DNA from: Variovorax boronicumulans
GTDB lineage: Bacteria; Pseudomonadota; Gammaproteobacteria; Burkholderiales; Burkholderiaceae_C
Assembly: GCF_030812215.1 (NCBI RefSeq)
Contig: NZ_JAUSSG010000010.1
Location: 248,001 to 312,000 of the forward strand
DNA length: 64,000 nt
Direction: 5' to 3'
The notes beneath the pieces were generated by a model. That model had not been told where the DNA came from, did no database searches, and saw only the letters and a list, made by a program, of their open reading frames with translations. Position numbers and translations under genes: made by a program. Of the stretch, positions 33,779 through 42,977 are shown piece by piece. Positions within the stretch are counted from its first letter, which is position 1, and each line of letters starts with the position of its first letter.

Positions 33779-35191
33779 TCAGCGCAGCGCGGGCGCGCGC
33801 TTGTGGAAGCCAGTGGCCTGCTGGAAGGCATGGCCCGCGCGCAGCAGCGTGGCCTCGGCGAAGGGCCGTCCGATGATCTGCATGCCGATGGGCAGGCCGT
33901 GCGGATCGAACCCGCAGGGCACGTTCATCGAAGGCAGCCCCGTGAGGCTCGCGACGCCGGTGAACTGCATGATCGCGGAGAGCATGTCTTCCTGCCGCCC
34001 CGGCTCGATCTCCACGCGCGTCTCGCCGATGCGGGTGGCGACGAAAGGCAGCGAGGGACAGACGAACACGTCCACCCGCCTGAAGGCATCGAGGAATTCG
34101 GCCCGCAGCAGCGCGCGGTAGCGCTGGGCCTGCAGGTACTGGGTGGCCAACAGCATTTCGCCGGCTTCCAGCAGGGTGCGCACGTCGTCGCCGTAGTCCT
34201 CGGGGCGCTCGCGCAGGTTGCGCTGGTGATAGGTGCTGGGCTCGGCCGATTCGATGGTGAGCTGCGCGGAGATGTTGCCGTGGATGTTGCGGATGTCGAC
34301 ATCGACCAGCTCGGCGCCCAGGTCGACGAAGGTGGCCAGGGCCTCCTTCACCGCGTCATGAACCGGCGCCTGCAGGTGCTCGAAGAAGTAGCCCGGCACG
34401 ATGCCGATTCGCAGGCCGCGGCAGCCGCCGCCCAGCGCCTGCAGGTAGTCGTCGCAGGCGCGTGGCGCGCTGCCCGCGTCCTTCGGATCGAATCCCGCGA
34501 TGGCGCCGAACATCAGCGCACAGTCCTCGACGGTGCGCGTCATCGGGCCCACCGTGTCCATGCTCCATGCGAGCGGCACCACGCCGTGGTTGCTGACGCG
34601 CCCATAGGTCGGACGAAGGCCCACGATGCCATTGACGGCCGAAGGCAGGCGGATCGAGCCGCCGGTGTCGGTGCCGATCGCGCCGAAGCAGAAGCGCGCG
34701 GCCACCGCGACCGCCGAGCCCCCGCTGGAGCCGGCCGGAAAGTGCGCCGGGTCCCAGGGGTTGCGCACCGCGCCGTAGTGGGGATTGGCCGAGGTGCCGC
34801 CCCAGGCGAACTCGTGCATGTTGGTCTTGCCGATGAAGACCGCGCCGGCCTGGCGCAGCCGCGTGGTCACGGTGGCGTCGGCCTCGGGGAGCCAGTCGGC
34901 CAGGATCTTGCTGCCTGCCGTGGTGCGGCTGCCGCGCACCGCGACGTTGTCTTTCAGCGCAAGCGGAATGCCCTGCAGCGGGCCGAGCTCGTGGCCCGCG
35001 CCCGAGAGCAGCTCGGCGGCGCGCGCCACCTGCATCGCCTGCTCCTCGAACACCGTGATGAACGACTTGAGCACGCCGTCGTGCGCGCGGATGCGTGCGA
35101 GCGATGCCTCCACCAGTTCCACGGGCGAGACCTTGCGCTCGCGCACCAGGCGTGCGGCTTCGGCGAGGCCGAGATCGAGCAGCTCGCTCAT
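33779..35191 (-). CDS. Amidase-signature enzyme, AtzE/GatA-like, second copy
   Basis: A 470-residue amidase with triad K80 (ALKDN), S155 (AGSSGGS) and S179 (GTDTGGSIR). GIPLALKDNVAVRGSRTTAGSK and NPWDPAHFPAGSSGGSA resemble the AtzE/GatA group. Its start overlaps by 4 nt a 74-residue AtzG/GatC-like gene, the arrangement of AtzG-AtzE (1-carboxybiuret hydrolase), so a small-subunit/amidase complex is likely. Whether the substrate is a biuret-type or another amide cannot be told from sequence. Confidence 0.88.
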   Translation of the reverse strand: MSELLDLGLAEAARLVRERKVSPVELVEASLARIRAHDGVLKSFITVFEEQAMQVARAAELLSGAGHELGPLQGIPLALKDNVAVRGSRTTAGSKILADWLPEADATVTTRLRQAGAVFIGKTNMHEFAWGGTSANPHYGAVRNPWDPAHFPAGSSGGSAVAVAARFCFGAIGTDTGGSIRLPSAVNGIVGLRPTYGRVSNHGVVPLAWSMDTVGPMTRTVEDCALMFGAIAGFDPKDAGSAPRACDDYLQALGGGCRGLRIGIVPGYFFEHLQAPVHDAVKEALATFVDLGAELVDVDIRNIHGNISAQLTIESAEPSTYHQRNLRERPEDYGDDVRTLLEAGEMLLATQYLQAQRYRALLRAEFLDAFRRVDVFVCPSLPFVATRIGETRVEIEPGRQEDMLSAIMQFTGVASLTGLPSMNVPCGFDPHGLPIGMQIIGRPFAEATLLRAGHAFQQATGFHKRAPALR

Positions 35192-35412
35192 GCGGCGTCC
35201 TCGGGCAGTTCGTGGGCATGCAAGAAGGCAGTGACCGGCATCAGCTCGCGGTGGGCCGCATCGCTCATCTTGCGGCTCAGTTCGTTGGCCGCGGGAATCC
35301 AGGCGGACAGCAAGGCCTCGACCGCCGCGCGGCGTTCGGGGCTGAGGTCCAGGGCCGCGCAGCGGGCGAGCGCGCCGACATCGACCGCATCTGCGGGCGG
35401 GGAAGCATTCAT
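35188..35412 (-). CDS. AtzG/GatC-like small amidase partner
   Basis: A 74-residue helical acidic protein (ALDLSPERRAAVEALLSAWIPAANELSRKM). Its size, N-terminal helix and position directly before an AtzE/GatA-like amidase (ATGA overlap) match the AtzG-like (DUF4089-type) subunits that wrap the amidase as GatC does. Sequence similarity is short, so the assignment rests mainly on context. It is the first gene after the second AraC-box-like element. Confidence 0.65.
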   Translation of the reverse strand: MNASPPADAVDVGALARCAALDLSPERRAAVEALLSAWIPAANELSRKMSDAAHRELMPVTAFLHAHELPEDAA

Positions 35413-35473
35413 CGTTGTCTCCGTTCGTGAAGGAAGCTTGTGGACTTCACGATAGAGAGCAACGCCGCGCGCG

Positions 35474-35513
35474 GCTTGGCTGCAAAGGCCAGCGCGATGG
35501 GCTGGAACCGCCA
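35474..35513 (-). promoter_or_regulatory. AraC-type box upstream of the atzG-like gene, copy B
   Basis: A 40-bp element matching 33724-33763 at 30 of 40 positions and sharing GCTTGGCT, GCGATG, GCTGGA and GCCA blocks at identical spacing. On the minus strand TGGC-N18-TGGC is preserved. It ends 62 bp before the first gene of the amide operon and lies between that gene and the araC-type gene. Confidence 0.6.
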
Positions 35514-35561
35514 ATCTTTCGCCAGCCTTGCGCAAGGAGCGAACGCCGGCGCGGGCGAACG

Positions 35562-36497
35562 CTAGTGGCGGCGCAACAGCGTCTGGGGCGTCACGCCATA
35601 GGCCTTCTTGAACACCCGGCAGAAGTGCGAGAGATCGCTGAAGCCGTGCTGGAACGCCGCCTGCGTGACCTGCCGCACGCGGCCCTCGCGCAGCGCACGG
35701 TGGCTCGCCTCGAGCCGCTGCTTCCAGAGCCACTGGATCGGCGTGGTGCCATGCTCGGCGAACACCCGTGCGAGCGTACGGGCAGACACGTGCTGCGCGG
35801 CGGCAATCTGTTCGACATCGAGTTCGCAATCGTCCAGGTGCGCGGCGATGTAGTCGCGTGTCTTCTGGAAGAGCGCATCGTGAGAGAACTGCACGGCATC
35901 GGTGCCCCCGACCTGGAACTGGAGCACCGCCGAGAGCATGTCCAGCAGCGAGCTTGCAAGGCTGGCCTGCATGCCCTCCCGGCCCGACAGCTCCAGCACC
36001 GCGGCCTCTCGGATCATGCTGCCCAGCAACCTGGCGATGGGGTGGCCGTCGGCCAGGTGCATGGCCGTCAGGTTCTGGGCCTCGGGAAACCTGCAGAGCA
36101 GCTGCAACCGCGGAATGCGCACGAGCAGGTTCGATTCGGGCAGGAGATCGAAGGTAAAGGGGCGCGCGGCGTCGTAGAGAACGATGTCGCCATTGCGCTG
36201 CACCACCTCACGGCCCGACTGCGACAGCACGCCGTGCCCGGACACCATGAGGCTCAGCATGAAATCTTCGTTCGGCCCGCTGCGCAGATGCTGCGCGTCG
36301 CGCTCCCAGTAGTGGCGCGGCGAGGACATCTCGGCCAGCGTGAGGTTGCCGAGCGACCGGACGGAAAAGTGGGCGTTGAAGTGCTCTCGATCGGGCACGC
36401 GGCTCGCGGCCGGAATGAAGTGCTTGCGCACCACATCGCTCCAGTAGTCGAAGCGCTGGCTGCGTTCGACCGTGTCCGTTGAGTAGTCGAGGTTCAT
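35562..36497 (-). CDS. AraC family transcriptional regulator
   Basis: A 311-residue activator. An N-terminal ligand-sensing domain of the AraC-binding-like type (about 1-190, RFDYWSDVVRKHF) is followed by a C-terminal double helix-turn-helix (about 205-311: LDVEQIAAAQHVSARTLARVF and VTQAAFQHGFSDLSHFCRVF, then KKAYGVTP). The start is the ATG at 36497. It is directly upstream of the amide operon on the same strand. Two 40-bp repeated elements in that operon's leader regions are its likely binding sites, with the amide or a product as inducer (inference). Confidence 0.9.
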   Translation of the reverse strand: MNLDYSTDTVERSQRFDYWSDVVRKHFIPAASRVPDREHFNAHFSVRSLGNLTLAEMSSPRHYWERDAQHLRSGPNEDFMLSLMVSGHGVLSQSGREVVQRNGDIVLYDAARPFTFDLLPESNLLVRIPRLQLLCRFPEAQNLTAMHLADGHPIARLLGSMIREAAVLELSGREGMQASLASSLLDMLSAVLQFQVGGTDAVQFSHDALFQKTRDYIAAHLDDCELDVEQIAAAQHVSARTLARVFAEHGTTPIQWLWKQRLEASHRALREGRVRQVTQAAFQHGFSDLSHFCRVFKKAYGVTPQTLLRRH

Positions 36498-36637
36498 GCT
36501 GCGAACGAATGGACGGTGCCACCGGCGGGTGGAATACCAAAACCCAAGCAACAATCGTGCCCTGTGTCGGCCGGCTTCGCTGCGTTGCGGGCACTCTAGC
36601 AAGCGCACGCGCCGGCAGCGTCGGGGCTGACCCTACG

Positions 36638-37087
36638 TCAGATCCGCCCCAGCGCCTTGTCCACGCCCTTGTTGGCAAGCATGTCGGCGCGTTCGTTGCC
36701 GGGATCGCCCGAGTGGCCCTTGACCCAGCGCCATTCGATCGTGTGGCCACCCTCGGCCACCAGCTTGTCCAGGCGCTGCCAGAGCTCGACGTTCTTCACC
36801 GGCTGCTTGCTGGCGGTCATCCAGCCCTTGGCCTTCCAGCCGCGGATCCATTCGGTGATACCCATGCGCACGTACTGGCTGTCCAGGTAGAGCAGCACCT
36901 TGCAGGGGCGCTTGAGCGCGGCGAGGCCCTCGATGACCGCAGTCAGTTCCATGCGGTTGTTGGTGGTGTTGAGTTCGCCGCCGAACAATTCCTTTTCGGT
37001 GGCGCCCGACTTGAGCCACGCGCCCCAGCCCCCGGGTCCGGGGTTGCCCTTGCATGCACCATCGGTGTAGATCACGACTTCGTTCAA
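36638..37087 (-). CDS. rnhA: Ribonuclease HI
   Basis: A 149-residue endonuclease that degrades the RNA strand of RNA-DNA hybrids. The catalytic D-E-D-D set is visible: D in [14 protein letters not shown] in [11 protein letters not shown] in YLDSQYV, and D in GDPGNERAD. The only plausible start is TTG at 37087, preceded by AGAGAG; it gives a length like the 155-residue E. coli enzyme. It lies 32 nt after the methyltransferase gene, the usual Burkholderiales order. Confidence 0.95.
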   Translation of the reverse strand: MNEVVIYTDGACKGNPGPGGWGAWLKSGATEKELFGGELNTTNNRMELTAVIEGLAALKRPCKVLLYLDSQYVRMGITEWIRGWKAKGWMTASKQPVKNVELWQRLDKLVAEGGHTIEWRWVKGHSGDPGNERADMLANKGVDKALGRI

Positions 37088-37119
37088 GCTCTCTTTTCCT
37101 TGTTTTCTCTGTATTCGAT

Positions 37120-37893
37120 TCAATCCGTCCGGTCCGGCTGGTGCCGATGCACCTTGCCCGCAATCGACACCGGCGCCGTGGCGCGTGCCGCGGCGCGGCG
37201 CCAGTCCGCGCTCAAAAGGCGCATGCCGCGCACCCGCTTCACAGCCACCAGGAAATACGCCGCACCGAAGATCGGCCACCAGCGTTCCCCGGCCTTGTCC
37301 ATCCAGCGGCAGCGCTCGAGCCAGGCATCGCTGCGCACCGCGGGCCGGTAGACGCCGAAGCGCCCCGATTCCACCTCGAAGCTCAAGAGCCGCAGCCAGT
37401 CGCGCATGCGCCAGTAGCCGATGAACTCTCCGCCTTCGGGCAGGTAAAGATCGCCGATGCCGAGCTTGCGGTACAGGTGCGCGCGCCGCTGGCGCATGCC
37501 CCAGAGGCTGGCCGGGTTGAGCCCGCAGATCACCACGCGGCCCTCGGGCACCAGCACCCGCTCGACCTCGCGCAGCGTGGCGTGCGGATCGGGGCTCAGT
37601 TCCAGCGCATGCGGCATGACCACCAGGTCGAGGCTGTTGGCCGCAAACGGCAACGCCGTGAAGTCGGTCAGCAGCGTCGCCTTGGCGGGCCGCATCGGGT
37701 CGCTCAGCGCCAGCCAGCGGTGCGGCATGCGGTTCGTGCGCAGGCCCTCGACTTCGGCCGCGCCCAGCTGCAGCGCGTGATAGCCGAACACATCGGCCAC
37801 CGCCTGATCGAACTGGGCCTGCTCCCACGCGAGGAGGTAGCGTCCCGGAGGGGTCGCAAACCAATCCTGCAAACCTATAATTTGACCGCTCAT
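37120..37893 (-). CDS. Class I SAM-dependent methyltransferase
   Basis: A 257-residue methyltransferase-11 type protein. [23 protein letters not shown] (split by the fold) and [16 protein letters not shown] match motifs II-III. The first glycine motif is degenerate ([16 protein letters not shown]), so activity is not certain. The C-terminal [14 protein letters not shown] is conserved in this gene's family, which is regularly found between rnhA and gloB. Its ATG (37893-37891) shares two bases with the ATG of the divergent gloB. Confidence 0.85.
   Translation of the reverse strand: MSGQIIGLQDWFATPPGRYLLAWEQAQFDQAVADVFGYHALQLGAAEVEGLRTNRMPHRWLALSDPMRPAKATLLTDFTALPFAANSLDLVVMPHALELSPDPHATLREVERVLVPEGRVVICGLNPASLWGMRQRRAHLYRKLGIGDLYLPEGGEFIGYWRMRDWLRLLSFEVESGRFGVYRPAVRSDAWLERCRWMDKAGERWWPIFGAAYFLVAVKRVRGMRLLSADWRRAAARATAPVSIAGKVHRHQPDRTD
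37876..37881 (+). promoter_or_regulatory. Perfect -10 element of a near-leaderless gloB promoter
   Basis: TATAAT ends 10 nt before the gloB ATG, so transcription would start near 37888 with a leader of only a few bases. The -35 region at the right spacing is weak (GTCGCA, 3/6). The element lies inside the methyltransferase coding sequence because the two start codons overlap. Confidence 0.55.
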
Positions 37894-38671
37894 GACCCTC
37901 GTTCCGCTGCCCGCCTTCGCTGACAACTACATCTGGATGCTGCACGACGGGTCCAGCGCCATCGTCGTGGATCCGGGCGACGCCCAACCGGTGTTCGATG
38001 CGCTGGCGCACCACAAGCTGCGGCTGGCCGCGATTCTAGTCACGCACCACCACGCCGATCACACCGGTGGCGTGGCCGCGCTGCATGCCGCCACGGGCGC
38101 GCCGGTACACGGCCCCGCGCACGAGCGCATTCCCGAGCCCTTCGCGCCTCATATGCAAGGCGACATCGCCGAAGCGCTCGGCCTTCGCTTCGAAGTGATC
38201 GACGTGCCGGGCCACACGGCCGGCCACATCGCCTACTTTCTTCCAGCCGCAGAAGGCCGCGCACCGCTGCTCTTTTGCGGCGACACGCTGTTCTCGGGCG
38301 GCTGCGGGCGCCTCTTCGAAGGCACGCCGGCGCAGATGCTGGCCTCGCTCGACGCGCTCGCCGCGCTGCCCGGCGACACGCGCGTGTGCTGTGCCCACGA
38401 ATACACACTTGCTAACCTGCGTTTCGCTCGCGCGGTGGAACCGGGCAACGCCGATCTGACTCACTACAACGCGCGCTGCGAAAGCCTGCGCGCGCAAGGG
38501 CAGCCCACGCTGCCCGCGCAGCTGGCGACCGAACGCCTGATCAACCCCTTTCTTCGCAGCCGCGAAGCCACTGTCCTTCGAGCGGTGCGCGCGCATGCCG
38601 AGCTTTCCGCCGACGCGGCCGAAGCCGATGTGTTCGCCGCACTGCGCCAATGGAAAAACGACTTCCGATGA
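37892..38671 (+). CDS. gloB: Hydroxyacylglutathione hydrolase (glyoxalase II)
   Basis: A 259-residue metallo-beta-lactamase-fold enzyme that hydrolyses S-lactoylglutathione to lactate and glutathione. The metal motif is [10 protein letters not shown] (H52, H54, D56, H57). [28 protein letters not shown] and [14 protein letters not shown] supply further ligands and glutathione contacts. The N-terminus [17 protein letters not shown] fixes the start. The stop overlaps mltD (ATGA), so the two are co-translated. Confidence 0.96.
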   Translation: MTLVPLPAFADNYIWMLHDGSSAIVVDPGDAQPVFDALAHHKLRLAAILVTHHHADHTGGVAALHAATGAPVHGPAHERIPEPFAPHMQGDIAEALGLRFEVIDVPGHTAGHIAYFLPAAEGRAPLLFCGDTLFSGGCGRLFEGTPAQMLASLDALAALPGDTRVCCAHEYTLANLRFARAVEPGNADLTHYNARCESLRAQGQPTLPAQLATERLINPFLRSREATVLRAVRAHAELSADAAEADVFAALRQWKNDFR

Positions 38672-40287
38672 AATTTATTGCTGCCACCTGCCTTGCAGGT
38701 TCACTGGTGCTCGCAGGCTGCGCAGCACCCACCGACACCCCTTCATCCTCCTCCAGCACTTCCCCCAAGACCGGCGCCACCGCCGGTGGCACCGGCTCCA
38801 AGGTCGCCGGCAGCGCGGCTCCCATCTATCCGCGCGACGCCCTCTCCCCCCTCTCCAGCGGCGAGGCCCACTCGCAAAGCGTGGTCACGCTGGCTCCGCC
38901 AACCGACATGTGGGACCGCATCCGCCGCGGTTTCAAGATGCCCAACCTGGAAAGCGACCTGGTGCGCGACCGCGAGCAGTGGTATGCGAGCCGGCCCGAC
39001 TACATCCAGCGCATGACCGAGCGCTCGAACAAGTACATGTTCCACATCGTCGAGGAACTGGAGCGGCGCAACATGCCGACCGAGCTCGCGCTGCTGCCGT
39101 ACATCGAGAGCGCATTCAACCCGCAGGCCGTCTCCAGCGCGCGTGCGGCGGGCATGTGGCAGTTCATGCCGGCCACCGGCAACGACTTCGACCTGAAGCA
39201 GAACATCTTCCGCGACGACCGCCGCGACGTGGTGGCCTCCACCCGCGCCGCCCTCGACTACCTGCAGAAGCTCTACGGCATGTTCGGCGACTGGCAGCTC
39301 GCGCTCGCCGCCTACAACTGGGGCGAAGGCAGCGTGAGCCGCGCCATCGCCAAGAACCAGCGCGCCGGCCTGCCCACCACCTACAGCGACCTCAGCATGC
39401 CGGCCGAAACGCGGCTGTACGTGCCCAAGCTGCAGGCGGTGAAGAACATCGTGGCGAATCCGCAAGCCTTCAACGCCGAGCTGCCGCTCATCGCCAACCA
39501 CCCCTACTTCCAGACCGTCACGCTCACCCGTGACCTCGACGTGGAGCTGGCGGCCAAGCTGGCCGACGTGCGCATCGAGGACTTCCGCGCGCTCAACCCT
39601 GCTGCGCACAAGCCGGTGCTGATCGCCGCGGGCACGCCGCAGATCCTGCTGCCCTGGGACAACGCCGCCGTGTTCCAGCGCAACTTCGACGCCTACTCGC
39701 AAGGCCAGTACGCCAGCTGGACCGCCTGGGTCGTACCCAACACCATGACGGTGGCCGACGCCGCCCAGCGCTCCGGCATGAGCGAGAGCGACCTGCGCGC
39801 AATGAACAACGTGCCGCCGCGCATGCTCATCAGGGCCGGCTCCACGCTCATCGTGCCGCGCGGCGCCCGCGTGAAGGAAGACGTGGCGGCCGTGGTGGCC
39901 GATGGCGGCCACCTGAGCTTCCAGCCCGAAATCGTCAACCGCCGCACCACCGTGAAGGCCGGCCGCAACGACAGCGTGGCGAGCATCGCCCGCCGCTACA
40001 AGCTCGCACCGTCCAACGTGGCGGAGTGGAACGACGTGAAGCCCAACCATGCATTCAAGCGCGGCTACAGCGTCGTGGTGTACCTGCCGGTTCGCGCGGC
40101 ACCGGCGGCGCGTGTCGGTGCCGGCGTAGCGGTTGCACGCGGCCATGCTGCAGCGGCCTCCTCGAAGCGAGGCGGCGCCGCTGCCCAGTCCAGCCAGGCG
40201 CGCGGCAAGAACGTCGTCAAGGTACCCGCCGGCAAGCAGGTCGTGCGCGAGAAGCGCGGCGGCACGCCGTCGAAGAAGAAGCGCTGA
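38668..40287 (+). CDS. mltD: Membrane-bound lytic murein transglycosylase D
   Basis: A 539-residue lipoprotein (lipobox LAGC, C18) that cleaves peptidoglycan glycan strands. The SLT domain covers about residues 115-260, with catalytic E147 in LLPYIESAF followed by AAGMWQFMP. Two LysM-like domains follow (about 355-400 and 425-470: [20 protein letters not shown] and [20 protein letters not shown]). The tail is basic and Ala-rich ([15 protein letters not shown]). Start and gloB stop overlap. Confidence 0.93.
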   Translation: MKFIAATCLAGSLVLAGCAAPTDTPSSSSSTSPKTGATAGGTGSKVAGSAAPIYPRDALSPLSSGEAHSQSVVTLAPPTDMWDRIRRGFKMPNLESDLVRDREQWYASRPDYIQRMTERSNKYMFHIVEELERRNMPTELALLPYIESAFNPQAVSSARAAGMWQFMPATGNDFDLKQNIFRDDRRDVVASTRAALDYLQKLYGMFGDWQLALAAYNWGEGSVSRAIAKNQRAGLPTTYSDLSMPAETRLYVPKLQAVKNIVANPQAFNAELPLIANHPYFQTVTLTRDLDVELAAKLADVRIEDFRALNPAAHKPVLIAAGTPQILLPWDNAAVFQRNFDAYSQGQYASWTAWVVPNTMTVADAAQRSGMSESDLRAMNNVPPRMLIRAGSTLIVPRGARVKEDVAAVVADGGHLSFQPEIVNRRTTVKAGRNDSVASIARRYKLAPSNVAEWNDVKPNHAFKRGYSVVVYLPVRAAPAARVGAGVAVARGHAAAASSKRGGAAAQSSQARGKNVVKVPAGKQVVREKRGGTPSKKKR

Positions 40288-40358
40288 GCAAGCGCTGAAG
40301 AAGCGTCGCCCCCCGCCGGCGGGCAGCGCCGGAACACAACAAAAGGGAGGGCCATGCC

Positions 40359-42122
40359 ATGGCTGTTGAAGGAAGTGCGGGCGATCTCGTCAAGGTCGTC
40401 ACGCTGTTGGGAGCCGCGGTCGTCGCCGTGCCCCTGTTCAAGCGGCTGGGCCTCGGCTCGGTCCTGGGCTACCTGGCCGCGGGGCTGGCCATCGGCCCGT
40501 TCGGCTTCGGGCTTTTCACCGATCCGCAAACGATCCTTCATACCGCCGAACTCGGCGTCGTGATGTTCCTGTTCGTGATCGGGCTGGAGATGCGGCCCTC
40601 GCACCTCTGGAGCATGCGCCGCGACATCTTCGGCCTCGGCAGCCTGCAGGTGGTGGTGTGCGGCCTTCTGCTCACGGGCGTGGGCATGGCCTTCGGCTTT
40701 CCGCTGGCCGTGTCGTTCGTGTGCGCGATGGGCTTCGTGCTCACCTCCACCGCCATCGTGATGCAGCTGCTCGGCGAACGCGGGGACATCGCCGCGCCGC
40801 GCGGGCAGAAGATCGTCGCGGTCCTTCTCTTCGAAGACCTGCTGATCGTGCCGCTCCTGGCCATCGTGGCGTTCATCGCACCGGTGGATGCGGCGCAGCA
40901 GGCCGTTGCGCCCTCGCGCTGGATCGGCGCCGGCATTGCCGTGGGCGCGCTCGCGGCGCTCGTGGCCGCGGGTATCTGGCTGCTCAACCCGCTCTTTCGC
41001 ATCCTGGCCAACTCCAAGGCACGCGAGGTCATGACGGCGGCAGCGCTGCTGGTGGTGCTGGGCGCTGCACTGCTGATGCAGCTGGGCGGCCTGTCGATGG
41101 CGATGGGGGCGTTCCTTGCGGGCGTGCTGCTGTCGGAATCGACCTTCCGCCATCAGCTCGAGGCCGACATCGAACCCTTCCGCGGCCTGTTGCTGGGCCT
41201 GTTCTTCATCGGCGTGGGCATGTCGCTCGACCTCGCGGTGGTGGCGCAGAACTGGCAGCTCATCGTGGCCGGCGTGGTGTCGATGATGGTGGTGAAGGCG
41301 CTGTGCATCTACGGCGTGGCGCGGCTCGCCAAGAGCTCGCCCGCCGACGCGCTCGACCGCGCGGTGCTGATGGCGCAGGGCGGCGAGTTCGCGTTCGTGC
41401 TGTTTTCCGCCGCGCTCGGTGCCAAGGTGATCAGCCCGACCGTCAACGCCAACATGACGGCGGTGGTGGTGCTGTCGATGGCGCTCACGCCGCTCGCGGT
41501 GCTCGCGCACCGCCGCTTCGCACCGGCATCGACCGCCTCGATGGAGGGCGTCGAGAAGGCCGAGGGACTGGCCGGCAACGTGCTGGTCATCGGCTTCGGC
41601 CGTTTCGGCCAGATCGCGATCCAGGGCGCGCTCGCGCGCGGCGCCTCGATCTCGATCATCGACACCGACACCGAGGCCATCCGCGGTGCCGCCGAATTCG
41701 GCTTCAAGGTCTACTACGGCGACGGCTCGCGTGCCGACGTGCTGCACGCCGCCGGTGCGCACAGCGCACGCGTCGTCATGGTGTGCGTGAACGACAAGGC
41801 CGCGACCACGCGCATCGTCGAGCTGCTGAAGGCCGAGTTCCCGCACGCCCAGCTGCTGGTCCGTTCCTACGATCGCGAGCACATGCTGGAGATCGGCAAG
41901 CTCGACGTCGAATTCCAGATCCGCGAAACCTTCGAATCGGCGATGGTCTTCGGCCGCCAGGGTGTGCTGGCGCTCGGCGCCTCCGACACGGAAGCCGACG
42001 AGGTCATCGGCGAGCTGCGGCGGCGCGACGCGGAGCGCGTCGTGCTGGAGATGGCGGGCGGCATCTTCGCGGGCCGCGCGCTGGTGCAGGTGAACACGGA
42101 AGCGCACGGCAAGGGCACCTGA
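40359..42122 (+). CDS. Monovalent cation:proton antiporter of the KefB/KefC (CPA2) family
   Basis: A 587-residue membrane protein with an N-terminal exchanger domain of about 12 segments (residues 10-385; VVMFLFVIGLEMRP, and GFVLTSTAIVMQLL, are Kef hallmarks). A C-terminal TrkA-N/RCK domain (about 404-520) has the NAD-binding GFGRFGQ motif. It exports K+ (or Na+) in exchange for protons under nucleotide or thiol control. AGGGAGG precedes the start; ATG at 40354 is out of frame. It stands alone downstream of mltD. Confidence 0.92.
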   Translation: MAVEGSAGDLVKVVTLLGAAVVAVPLFKRLGLGSVLGYLAAGLAIGPFGFGLFTDPQTILHTAELGVVMFLFVIGLEMRPSHLWSMRRDIFGLGSLQVVVCGLLLTGVGMAFGFPLAVSFVCAMGFVLTSTAIVMQLLGERGDIAAPRGQKIVAVLLFEDLLIVPLLAIVAFIAPVDAAQQAVAPSRWIGAGIAVGALAALVAAGIWLLNPLFRILANSKAREVMTAAALLVVLGAALLMQLGGLSMAMGAFLAGVLLSESTFRHQLEADIEPFRGLLLGLFFIGVGMSLDLAVVAQNWQLIVAGVVSMMVVKALCIYGVARLAKSSPADALDRAVLMAQGGEFAFVLFSAALGAKVISPTVNANMTAVVVLSMALTPLAVLAHRRFAPASTASMEGVEKAEGLAGNVLVIGFGRFGQIAIQGALARGASISIIDTDTEAIRGAAEFGFKVYYGDGSRADVLHAAGAHSARVVMVCVNDKAATTRIVELLKAEFPHAQLLVRSYDREHMLEIGKLDVEFQIRETFESAMVFGRQGVLALGASDTEADEVIGELRRRDAERVVLEMAGGIFAGRALVQVNTEAHGKGT

Positions 42123-42143
42123 ACCCCTGCGCGGCTGCGCGCT

Positions 42144-42977
42144 TCAGAGTTTCTCGGTCTCCCCGCTGCGCGGCTGCCACTTCATGAGGCGCTTCTCGAT
42201 CAGCCCCACCAGCCCATCGAGCGCCAGCGCAAAGGCCGTGAGCACCACGATGCCGGCAAAGACGGTGTTGACGTCGAAGGTGCCCTCGGCCTGCAGGATC
42301 AGGTAGCCCACGCCGCGCGCCGAGCCCAGGTACTCCCCAACCACCGCGCCGACGAAGGCCAGTCCCACCGAGGTGTGCAGGCTCGAGAACACCCAGCTCG
42401 TGGCGCTCGGCAGATAAACGGTGCGCAGCAATTGCCGCTGGTTGGCGCCCAGCATCTTCGCGTTGGCCAGCACCACCGGACTCACCTCGCGCACGCCCTG
42501 GTAGACATTGAAGAACACGATGAAGAACACCAGCGTGACCGCCAGCGCCACCTTGCTCCAGATGCCGAGGCCGAACCACAGCGCAAAGATCGGCGCGAGG
42601 ATCACGCGCGGCATCGAGTTGGCGGCCTTGATGTACGGGTCGAGGATCAGGCTCGCGGTGGGCGCGAGCGCCAGCCAGAGCCCGCATGCGAGTCCCAGCA
42701 CGGTGCCGATGCCGAAGGCCAGCACCGTCTCCAGCAACGTGGTGCCCAGGTGCCGGTAGATGTCGGCATTGCCTTTCAGCCCCTCGGGAAACAACAGGTT
42801 CGGCGGCACCTCAAACGGCAGGAACCAGCTCCAGATACGGCCCGCCACCTGGATCGGCTCGCCGACGAAGAAGGCGAACTGCTGGTTGCGCGACGCCAGG
42901 TGCCACCCCACCAGGATGAGCACCAGCAGCACCAGTTGCCAGAAGCGCGCGTTGCGCTCGTTCAGGCGCGGGATCAT
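42144..42977 (-). CDS. ABC transporter permease, SsuC/TauC-like
   Basis: A 277-residue inner-membrane permease with six segments. The EEA-type coupling loop appears as YQGVREVSPVVLANAKMLGANQRQLL between segments. It forms the channel of an importer for small anions such as sulfonates, nitrate-like compounds or pyrimidine precursors. The ATPase gene overlaps its start by 4 nt. Confidence 0.9.
   Translation of the reverse strand: MIPRLNERNARFWQLVLLVLILVGWHLASRNQQFAFFVGEPIQVAGRIWSWFLPFEVPPNLLFPEGLKGNADIYRHLGTTLLETVLAFGIGTVLGLACGLWLALAPTASLILDPYIKAANSMPRVILAPIFALWFGLGIWSKVALAVTLVFFIVFFNVYQGVREVSPVVLANAKMLGANQRQLLRTVYLPSATSWVFSSLHTSVGLAFVGAVVGEYLGSARGVGYLILQAEGTFDVNTVFAGIVVLTAFALALDGLVGLIEKRLMKWQPRSGETEKL

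Noticed and set aside
40065-42107. A 680-codon minus-strand frame across the Kef-type antiporter
   Set aside because: His/Asp/Gln-rich antisense translation with no recognisable fold.
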